A stretch of DNA of 12,001 nucleotides from JABSOG01 sp041583135 (GTDB lineage Bacteria > Pseudomonadota > Gammaproteobacteria > Enterobacterales > Alteromonadaceae), in assembly GCA_041583135.1 (NCBI GenBank), contig JBFHGJ010000144.1, positions 1-12,001 of the forward strand. Direction: 5' to 3'. Shown piece after piece: positions 6,374-12,001 of this stretch. Under the pieces are notes generated by a model. The model had not been told where the DNA came from. It ran no database searches and saw only the letters and a list, made by a program, of their open reading frames with translations. Positions within the stretch are counted from its first letter, which is position 1, and every line of letters begins with the position of its first letter. The position numbers and the translations under genes are program-made.

Positions 6374-6919
6374 TTATTGCCAGATAGGCACATCTAAAAA
6401 AGCGGCAAGGCGTTTGGCATTACCCTTTAGGATTTTATCGCAACGATGCTCCATTAGGTTGATGCGAGAGCGATCGGTCATCACTAGGTTTAGTTCGTAG
6501 CCACCTAAGCGATCAAAACCGGGTTTAACTTGGATGGCGTAAATGCGGCTAAGCAGATTGTTGTTGCCTGTTTTCACTTGGCGGTAGCCTTGCCAAAAGG
6601 TGCCGCTTTGGCGGTCGAAGACCATCGGCTGGGCAAACTTGTACAGGCTGAGCAGTGACATGAGGAAACAAACCCCGGCGATGGCGCCGGGCAACAACAG
6701 TTGTTCAAAGGGCTGTTGCAATACCATGGTAAAACCGAGCTGTAATCCTGCGGCGATACTGGCGGTGATCAGTGTCACTAGAAAGCCGACACAGACCTTT
6801 GAGATCTTAATGCTGAGTCTGTTTTCACTCTTATAGACCTTGCGGGCACACAGCACCCGGCTGATACGGGCTTTGTTCATCGGTAGAGGTTGGTCTAAGT
6901 TAATGCTGGCGTGGTCCAT
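6374..6919 (-). CDS. Small inner-membrane protein with two helices and a cytosolic PH-like domain, unknown function
   Basis: A 181-residue protein I cannot name. Residues 1-40 are polar and basic. Two hydrophobic helices follow at about 42-67 and 73-93, joined by a very short turn, which predicts a hairpin anchor with both ends on the same side. The remaining 85 residues (FDRQSGTFWQG ... IYAIQVKPG ... GYELNLVMTDRSRINLME ... AKRLAAFLDVPIW) have a strand-rich pattern ending in an amphipathic helix. This pattern recurs in bacterial PH-like membrane proteins. The ATG at 6917-6919 is preferred over a TTG at 6937, though neither has a clear Shine-Dalgarno sequence. It is transcribed away from the CHAT-STAND gene, so the two could share the 412-bp intergenic region for control, but nothing shows a common function. 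Confidence 0.72.
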   Translation of the reverse strand: MDHASINLDQPLPMNKARISRVLCARKVYKSENRLSIKISKVCVGFLVTLITASIAAGLQLGFTMVLQQPFEQLLLPGAIAGVCFLMSLLSLYKFAQPMVFDRQSGTFWQGYRQVKTGNNNLLSRIYAIQVKPGFDRLGGYELNLVMTDRSRINLMEHRCDKILKGNAKRLAAFLDVPIWQ

Positions 6920-7078
6920 GAATGCTGTTGTCCGCAAGTGAGAATAAGTTGGCGATAGTGTAGATAAGGCGGCGGTATTTGGTTAAGTGACTGATGGCCA
7001 ATGGGCTTTTGCCAATAAGGTAAATTCCCGCTAAAGGAATGTTGTGCAATTTTTAATCTCACAAACTCATGTTTATAG

Positions 7079-7107
7079 TTAACTTTTTGATTTTAAACAG
7101 GTAATAT
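7079..7107 (+). promoter_or_regulatory. Candidate sigma-70 promoter of the CHAT-STAND gene
   Basis: TTAACT (7079-7084) and TAATAT (7102-7107) are spaced by exactly 17 bp, each matching four of six consensus bases, in an AT-rich stretch. It is about 225 bp before the start codon. Confidence 0.33.
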
Positions 7108-7226
7108 TTGCGTTTTTATGGTTTTAGGGGGCGTGAGGAACCACCGAGTCGAATTTGTCAAAGGTGCCGGCTGACGCAAACCCAAGGCAATAGCCGCGAT
7201 AGGATGTCGGGTATTTGTCGGATATC

Positions 7227-7272
7227 TCAAAGGGCCTATGGCAAATCTCTGCAAGGGCTGCAAACCCTTTGA
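7227..7272. repeat. Inverted repeat in the CHAT-STAND leader
   Basis: TCAAAGGG (7227-7234) and CCCTTTGA (7265-7272) are perfect 8-bp inverted arms separated by 30 bases. An internal AAGGG (7253-7257) could compete for the right arm, so two alternative stems are possible. It could be an RNA hairpin in the leader or an operator. Confidence 0.45.
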
Positions 7273-7331
7273 CAAACTCGCTGCGGCTGTGGCACTGTTG
7301 GGGGGATTTTCACAATAACAAAAGTGGTAAC

Positions 7332-10300
7332 ATGCTACTCAAAATTATCGATATGCCGGCGGCGGCGGACGGTGACGATTGCATCTTAATCGACTATCAA
7401 GGCGCCGAGCTGAACAAAACCTATCAAACCGATTTATACACTTCGCCTTTTTCATCCAACTTCCGTAAAACACTGACCTGGTATTTTAATCAATACCCGG
7501 GACAGTATGACTTAGACGGCGACTTTAAAGATGACAAAGGCACGGTGCAAAAAGTGATCCGTGGTGGTCAAGGTATTGGCGATGAGCTGATGGGCGACGA
7601 TTATGAGTTGATTCAGATTGTCGAAGACATCAACAGTGCTGGTTTTGGCCAACTTGAGGTGCAATTATGTTCCAAGCGCCCTGAGTTTTTTGCCGAGTTG
7701 TGGGAGACCTTGGTGTTGCCCGATACCAAATATATGCTGGCAACTGCGGCGCACTCGTTTGTCAGACGCATCGGAGATGACAACCAAGCGTCTTTTGAGC
7801 CGTTGAATTATGACCTTAAAGTGGCACCTGTGACCTCAGATCAGGTAGCGCAGATGCTACAAGGTGGTGTCGATAACAGTGCTCAAGCGGACAAAGCCGA
7901 TGATAAGCCGCTCAATGTGTTGACTTGGGTGGCGCGAGCGCAAAGTATCAGCGAATCGTTCGATACCAGTACAGTGCTCGAACGGGCCATTGATGCTAAG
8001 CAAAACTGTATCGCAGTGAACTACCTGCTGCAACAGGCCTGCGGCCTTGGAACGTTACAGCGATCACTTGGCGATAAAAACCAACCAGTACATATCTTTC
8101 ATTATGACGGTCCGATACTGATCGATGGCAATAACGAGATCAGATTTATTGTCGATGGGCACAGTGAAAGTACCATTACAGCGTCAAAGCTTGCTTCTTT
8201 GTTGGTTGAACACAATGTCGGGCTATTGAGTATTGATGCCCGCCGCTATTTAAAATATACGCCTAAAACGGCACTGGCGATGATTGCCGATACGGCGAAA
8301 AAGGCCGGTCTTGGTAATGTGCTGGGACTCAGCCACTTGACGGATCCTTGGGTTAGCGCAGCATGTTTTGACAAGGTTTATCGCCATATTGCGACCGGCT
8401 TAGAGTTGTCGCAAGCGGTTGTTGAAGCGCGTAAGAACATGCAACGTACTACCGAGTCTGAGCGATTGACGCCGGAACCTTTGGATTTTCACGACTGGTC
8501 TTTGCCGATTCATTATAGTTGGCAAAAGGTGCAATTTTTTGCCAACGGGCTGGCGTTGGAGCAGCAGGCCGATCCTAACTATCTCACCGAGATCAACAAG
8601 CGGCTGTTTGGTTTTCAATCTATGTTGTTGCCGCCTTTGTTAAGTCATAGCAGTGATGGACAGGTTTTGAATGCGCTTGAGCATTTGACACAAAATAAAG
8701 GGGTTGTACTCAGTGGCGTGCAAGGTGGTGGAAAATCATGGCACTTACATGCCATCAGCTTGTATTTGGCACAACAGCAGCAGCTTGATTTTGCGCTTTA
8801 CTTTGATTTCGGCAAAGAGAGTTACAGTGTTGAGGTGATGCTTGAGATGCTGGCCAATCTTTTGAGTGTGCCTCAGCAGCAAAAACAACAGGTGCTTGAA
8901 GTGTTGCAAGACAAACGTTGTTTGTTTGTCTTTGACGAGCTGTCAGATGGCCAGCTAAGCACTGAGTTGGTTGAGTTTATTGCCAGGTTACGGCATGACG
9001 GACACCTGTTGCTGATAGCGAAGGACGCAGAGGATAAATTGGCGGCATTGGACCTTGAATCACTGGAGATTGCTTCGATGTCGTTAATGGAGCTGAAAAA
9101 GCTCACTGCGCCGAGGTTACGTCAGCTAAAAGCGCAAGAGGTTGATTTGAATCGCTGGCATGAGGTGCTGGAGGCCAGTCATGGCAATCCATGGTTGGCC
9201 CAGAAGCTGATGGCTCAGTTGGTGAAGCAAGAAAGTGAAACGCTAGTTGCCGATATCAACCGTTATATCAACACCAAAACGGCTGTGGTAGAGCGATTTT
9301 ATCAATGGCAATGGCAAACGCTGTCAAGCTCGGCACAAACCATCTTGGTGTTGTGCGCCGACGTGAGAGGGCTGCTACTTGAAATGGTTGCCAGTGCAGC
9401 AGACCAGCAAAACCCGCCACCTGCGGCGCAACATTTGTTTGCCGCCTTAGGGGAAAACAACATCAAATTCAACGACTGGATAGAGCAGATAGATATCAGC
9501 GGGTTTGTAAATACTTACCCACATGGTCGATTGGTCGATGTCAGAGCGCTGAGTTTCATTAAAGCGCAACCGTTGGCGATAGCAGATGAGGTGAAGCTGT
9601 ATTTTAGTCAGCTCATATGCGAAGGGGTGAGAATGCTCAGCAGCCATGTGCTCAAACAGCCCAATCACAATATCACCAACAACTTATTGTTTAACCGTCG
9701 GAGTTGGGTCGAACATTTTGAAAGACTGTGGCAGGGCAAAGATTTTCGCGGTTTCTTTGGGGTGAAGCAAGCGTTTGACGACCTGCTCAGACAGGCGCAG
9801 CTACACAAAGACTCAGAGCTGTGGACCTTGGATTTGCTGTCGCGTCATCCACTACAACAAGGGCATGATGACGAAGATACGCTTGATAGACAAGTGGCTT
9901 GGTTGTCATTGGCAGGCTCGGTTGCAGGGTTAAAAGAGAATGACGAACATGGCTTTATTGGCGAAGCTATTGAGCGTTGGCAAAGCTGGTTTGACGGTTT
10001 GGCGGCGCAACTGAGTGACAATGACAGGCCGTTGTTTCAACAGGTGGTGACCTTTTTGCAGTTGAGCTATCAGCGCCAGCAGCGCTGGCAACAGGCCATT
10101 GTGGTGGTAGAGCGAGCGCTCAAAGAGTACCAACAAAGTCAAGCTTGGCTGCGTGTTGCCAAAGCGCTGCGTGCGCTGGCAGATCTTAGTGCACAACAAG
10201 GCGAAGAAGAAGCCGCGCTCGATTTTGAATCGCGCATTTTAGATGATATCCCTTATGACAGTTTGCCGCCGCACTTTAAGGGGCAGCAAATGGTGGATAT

Positions 10301-10616
10301 CATGTTGGCGAGATTGGCCCGCGGCAATAGCGCTGAATGTCAAAAGATGCTCGACCAGTTGCGACAGACACAAGAGCAAGGTCTGGCGCCGATGCTCGAC
10401 CAAGTGCAGTCGGAGATTTATCTCAAAGACGGCGAGTACGAAAAGGCAATGCCAGCGTTGGCACAGCAATGGATGATGGTGCTTGAAGGCCAGCAGCCTC
10501 AAGCCATTGAAGGCTTCTCGGCAAGACTTAAGCAAATTGCTGAAAGTCTTGGAATGGATAAGTTCAATGAGGCGTTTGGGCAACACCTGCCACCTGAGGC
10601 GCCGCGTCCGTTCTAG
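7332..10616 (+). CDS. CHAT-like / STAND P-loop NTPase / TPR protein with degenerate caspase site
   Basis: A 1094-residue multidomain protein, probably cytosolic. Residues about 1-170 match the leader of bacterial CHAT proteins (WETLVLPDTKYML, FVRRI). Residues about 190-370 are the CHAT domain: PLNVLTWVARAQ, VHIFHYDGP, LLSIDAR, then CFDKVYRHIATGLELSQAVVEAR, the characteristic last helices. The usual HFxGHG and LNAC motifs appear here as HYDGP (258-261) and SIDAR (300-304), so the catalytic His and Cys seem absent. Residues about 425-650 are a STAND-type NTPase: Walker A GVQGGGKS (462-469), Walker B CLFVFDE (530-536) and a GNP motif (618-620). Residues about 890-1055 show TPR-like helix pairs. 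Such architectures are known in signalling, cell-death and phage-defence sensors; a role here is inference. The ATG at 7332 is chosen over the upstream open frame (TTG 7215), which is hydrophilic and unlike the family. It is monocistronic. Confidence 0.85.
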   Translation: MLLKIIDMPAAADGDDCILIDYQGAELNKTYQTDLYTSPFSSNFRKTLTWYFNQYPGQYDLDGDFKDDKGTVQKVIRGGQGIGDELMGDDYELIQIVEDINSAGFGQLEVQLCSKRPEFFAELWETLVLPDTKYMLATAAHSFVRRIGDDNQASFEPLNYDLKVAPVTSDQVAQMLQGGVDNSAQADKADDKPLNVLTWVARAQSISESFDTSTVLERAIDAKQNCIAVNYLLQQACGLGTLQRSLGDKNQPVHIFHYDGPILIDGNNEIRFIVDGHSESTITASKLASLLVEHNVGLLSIDARRYLKYTPKTALAMIADTAKKAGLGNVLGLSHLTDPWVSAACFDKVYRHIATGLELSQAVVEARKNMQRTTESERLTPEPLDFHDWSLPIHYSWQKVQFFANGLALEQQADPNYLTEINKRLFGFQSMLLPPLLSHSSDGQVLNALEHLTQNKGVVLSGVQGGGKSWHLHAISLYLAQQQQLDFALYFDFGKESYSVEVMLEMLANLLSVPQQQKQQVLEVLQDKRCLFVFDELSDGQLSTELVEFIARLRHDGHLLLIAKDAEDKLAALDLESLEIASMSLMELKKLTAPRLRQLKAQEVDLNRWHEVLEASHGNPWLAQKLMAQLVKQESETLVADINRYINTKTAVVERFYQWQWQTLSSSAQTILVLCADVRGLLLEMVASAADQQNPPPAAQHLFAALGENNIKFNDWIEQIDISGFVNTYPHGRLVDVRALSFIKAQPLAIADEVKLYFSQLICEGVRMLSSHVLKQPNHNITNNLLFNRRSWVEHFERLWQGKDFRGFFGVKQAFDDLLRQAQLHKDSELWTLDLLSRHPLQQGHDDEDTLDRQVAWLSLAGSVAGLKENDEHGFIGEAIERWQSWFDGLAAQLSDNDRPLFQQVVTFLQLSYQRQQRWQQAIVVVERALKEYQQSQAWLRVAKALRALADLSAQQGEEEAALDFESRILDDIPYDSLPPHFKGQQMVDIMLARLARGNSAECQKMLDQLRQTQEQGLAPMLDQVQSEIYLKDGEYEKAMPALAQQWMMVLEGQQPQAIEGFSARLKQIAESLGMDKFNEAFGQHLPPEAPRPF

Positions 10617-10620
10617 GGCT

Positions 10621-10685
10621 GGGATATCCCTGTACATCGTTAACAATTGCTCCTGCATTGTTAGCATACCGTACATCCTGTACAT
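10621..10685. repeat. Palindrome cluster after the CHAT-STAND gene
   Basis: Four bases after the stop codon there is a perfect 10-bp palindrome, GGGATATCCC (10621-10630). It is followed by TAACAAT (10641-10647) and ATTGTTA (10657-10663), 7-bp inverted arms with a 9-base loop. TGTACAT occurs at 10631-10637 and 10679-10685, and GTACATC at 10671-10677. The TGTAC/GTACA pair can nest around the TAACAAT stem. Confidence 0.5.
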
Positions 10686-10690
10686 AAAGT

Positions 10691-10713
10691 AAGCGGCGCC
10701 ATTGGCGCCGCTT
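10691..10713. terminator. Strong GC-rich hairpin terminator
   Basis: AAGCGGCGCC - ATT - GGCGCCGCTT is a perfect 10-bp inverted repeat with a 3-base loop, 74 bases after the CHAT-STAND stop. The T-run is short (CTTTAAGTT), so efficiency as an intrinsic terminator is uncertain despite the very stable stem. Confidence 0.68.
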
Positions 10714-10931
10714 TAAGTTGCAAACAGGTGTTGGAAGACCTGCCTGCGCCCTAGTTGCTAATTCAGCTTAAGCTTCATTTACAGAGAAACTCCTTTAACT
10801 TTAGTCTATAGAAAGGCATTTCGACAGGACAAATCAGCGCAATCGAGCAAACGCTCGCGCTTATTCTGCCGGTGTTGGGTCTGTTTTGGTATTTTTACCG
10901 CAAAGTTTACAGCGGTGATATCAATAGATTA
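10714..10931. other. Spacer with no supported gene
   Basis: The spacer between the hairpin at 10691-10713 and the control region of the choice-of-anchor gene contains a small hairpin, CGAGC-AAAC-GCTCG (10844-10857), and a GCTTAAGC palindrome near 10770. A plus-strand frame from about 10812 to 11024 is open for some 70 codons and has a hydrophobic stretch, but it has no standard start at its head and runs through the Pho box. I do not call it a gene. Confidence 0.5.
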
Positions 10932-10953
10932 GCGCTATGGTGTGTGATAGCGC
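10932..10953. repeat. Perfect 7-bp dyad upstream of the Pho box
   Basis: GCGCTAT (10932-10938) and ATAGCGC (10947-10953) are exact inverted arms with an 8-base spacer, five bases before the Pho box. The symmetry suggests a second regulator site or a small hairpin; no T-run follows. Confidence 0.5.
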
Positions 10954-10958
10954 GAAAA

Positions 10959-10992
10959 CTGTCATGCCAATGTCACAAAGCCTTCATAAGAT
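10959..10992 (+). promoter_or_regulatory. Pho box (PhoB sites) and -10 element
   Basis: CTGTCAT (10959-10965), ATGTCAC (10970-10976) and CCTTCAT (10981-10987) are three repeats of the PhoB half-site CTGTCAT with exact 11-bp spacing. They match 7, 5 and 5 of the seven bases. TAAGAT (10987-10992) is a four-of-six -10 hexamer lying 10 bases after the second repeat, the same distance as I recall for the E. coli phoA promoter. It sits 32 bp before the start codon of the downstream lipoprotein gene. Confidence 0.75.
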
Positions 10993-11024
10993 GCGCGAAA
11001 ATTCCATTTGCTATAGAGATCTAA

Positions 11025-12001
11025 ATGATGTTTAAGAAATCTTTTGTTGCCTTGTCTTTGGCAGCCGTTTTGTCGGCTTGTGGTTCTGGCAGCTCTAGCA
11101 ACGAGGTGCAGAATTCTCCGGTGTCGCAAGACGGCACAGTCGTTCAACCTGAGTTGTCGATTGAAGTGGTGGGCCGTTTTGCCAGCGGCATTTACGGTCA
11201 AAGTGCGGCGGAGATTGTCCAGTTTCATGAATCATCGAAGTCAATCTTCGCTATCAACGGCGCATTAAACCGTATAGAAGTGATCTCATTGGCAGGGCTG
11301 TCCGATTCGCCTGTCGCTATGCCGGTTGCCGATAGCAGCCTACCATCGTTGGCATTCAATTTCACGCCACAAGTCAGTGTCGCCAAAGTCGCACAACCGG
11401 GCGCAGTCGCCAAAATGACACAAATTATCCTAGGTGATGCCAATTCAATTGCCATTCATGGCGACCTGTTGGCCTTGGCTGTGGCTGCCGACAATAAAAC
11501 CGACAACGGCGCTGTGCTGTTCTATCGCCTTGACCAAAACGGTTTTAGCAGCTTTATCAAAGCAGTAGAAGTTGGCGCATTGCCGGATATGGTGACCTTC
11601 AATCATGCCGGCGACAAAGTCATTGTGGCCAACGAAGGGGAGCCGAACAAGGACTTTTCGGTCGATCCTGAAGGCAGCATTTCGATTGTTGATATTACAG
11701 ACGGTACGCCTGGCGACATCGCAACGAACATCAACTTCACCGACAACCTGGTATTTAACGACGATTCGGCCGAAGATGTGGTGACCGAGAGTGAAGCCCG
11801 CGAATATTTACAAACCCGTGGCGTTAAGTTTGCTTCAATACCGGGCACTACCATAGCGCAGGACTTTGAGCCGGAATATATTGCGGTGGCCATGGACGAC
11901 AAAAAAGCCTATGTGTCATTGCAAGAAAACAACGCGATTGCCGTGGTTGATTTGACGTATAACACCGTTGAAGTTCGTGGTTTGGGCTTTAAGGATTGGA
12001 G
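11025..12001 (+). CDS. Choice-of-anchor I family lipoprotein, Pho-regulated (3' end outside window)
   Basis: The first 325 codons of a secreted protein. The N terminus is MMFKKSFVALSLAAVLSAC, a short signal with lipobox LSAC and acylated Cys19. A Gly/Ser-rich linker follows, then a beta-propeller-like region. Characteristic blocks are MVTFNHAGDKVIVANEGEP (from residue 189) with DPEGSISIVDI, and PEYIAVAMDD...AYVSLQENNAIAVVDL (from 283). These identify the choice-of-anchor I family, several members of which are annotated as alkaline phosphatase-like. No catalytic metal site can be confirmed in the part seen. Two ATGs are adjacent (11025 and 11028); a weak GAG-type ribosome site precedes them. 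The Pho box just upstream predicts induction by PhoB under phosphate limitation and supports a phosphorus-acquisition role, which is inference. Confidence 0.85.
   Translation, partial: MMFKKSFVALSLAAVLSACGSGSSSNEVQNSPVSQDGTVVQPELSIEVVGRFASGIYGQSAAEIVQFHESSKSIFAINGALNRIEVISLAGLSDSPVAMPVADSSLPSLAFNFTPQVSVAKVAQPGAVAKMTQIILGDANSIAIHGDLLALAVAADNKTDNGAVLFYRLDQNGFSSFIKAVEVGALPDMVTFNHAGDKVIVANEGEPNKDFSVDPEGSISIVDITDGTPGDIATNINFTDNLVFNDDSAEDVVTESEAREYLQTRGVKFASIPGTTIAQDFEPEYIAVAMDDKKAYVSLQENNAIAVVDLTYNTVEVRGLGFKDW

Larger units (their letters stand above)
6920..7331. other. 412-bp divergent intergenic region
   Basis: This region holds no supported gene; it separates the membrane protein gene (minus) from the CHAT-STAND gene (plus). 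It contains a candidate plus-strand promoter (7079-7107) and an inverted repeat (7227-7272). The right arm of that repeat overlaps a perfect TTGACA hexamer (7269-7274) that lacks a good -10 partner. If the first promoter is used, the CHAT-STAND transcript has a leader of over 200 nt. The start-proximal bases AGTGGTAAC give only a weak ribosome site. Confidence 0.55.

Noticed and set aside
6267..6500. 77-codon plus-strand frame with a short hydrophobic run
   Set aside because: Its second half is antisense to the membrane protein gene and no ribosome site precedes it; kept only as part of the possible repeat.
7269..7298. Promoter using the perfect TTGACA at 7269
   Set aside because: At 17-18 bp spacing the -10 positions read GCACTG or CACTGT, with at most two matching bases.
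7215..7331. Upstream TTG extension of the CHAT-STAND frame by 39 codons
   Set aside because: The added residues show no family resemblance and the TTG has no ribosome site; the ATG at 7332 gives the expected N terminus.
7332..10616. Craspase-type CRISPR-associated TPR-CHAT protease
   Set aside because: No cas gene, CRISPR repeat or gRAMP-like protein is present, and the architecture has a central P-loop NTPase, unlike TPR-CHAT/Csx29.
10239..10685. 148-codon minus-strand frame at the end of the CHAT-STAND gene
   Set aside because: It is antisense to the well-supported TPR-like coding region, with a composition rich in Leu, Arg and His typical of a reversed frame.

Overview
The window looks like chromosomal DNA of a marine-type gammaproteobacterium, most likely Shewanella or another Alteromonadales relative. 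This rests on the close residue-level resemblance of YafJ, YegQ/TrhP and YfhL to their Escherichia coli counterparts, the lipoprotein signals and a classical Pho box. The genus is an inference; no rRNA or other marker gene is present.

Left part (1-2600). The 3' end of a yafJ-type class II glutamine amidotransferase is followed by a decayed, opposite-strand C-terminal scrap of a sterol desaturase/fatty acid hydroxylase gene with an internal stop. Next come an intact M24 aminopeptidase P-family gene (plus) and a convergent GNAT acetyltransferase gene (minus). Between those two, about 110 bp is tandemly duplicated; it carries the last 20 codons of the acetyltransferase, and the outer copy is decaying.

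Central part (2600-7330). On the minus strand lie yegQ/trhP and, one base behind it, the ferredoxin gene yfhL. This is a likely two-gene unit for tRNA wobble-uridine hydroxylation. Upstream of it, also on minus, are a monocistronic beta-propeller-like outer-membrane lipoprotein gene with a TTG start, and a small two-helix membrane protein gene. A 322-bp spacer between these last two looks like a possible dispersed repeat.

Right part (7330-12001). The most unusual gene encodes a 1094-residue protein: an N-terminal CHAT (caspase-like) region, a STAND-type P-loop NTPase with clear Walker motifs, and C-terminal TPR-like helices. Both positions where the CHAT catalytic His and Cys should sit appear substituted, so it may be a pseudo-protease sensor or scaffold. 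It stands alone, with a long leader and a strong downstream hairpin. After it a three-repeat Pho box, with the same spacing to its -10 element as I recall for E. coli phoA, drives a choice-of-anchor I family lipoprotein gene that runs off the window. This points to phosphate-starvation control.

No tRNA, rRNA, CRISPR array, intact transposase gene or prophage gene was seen.
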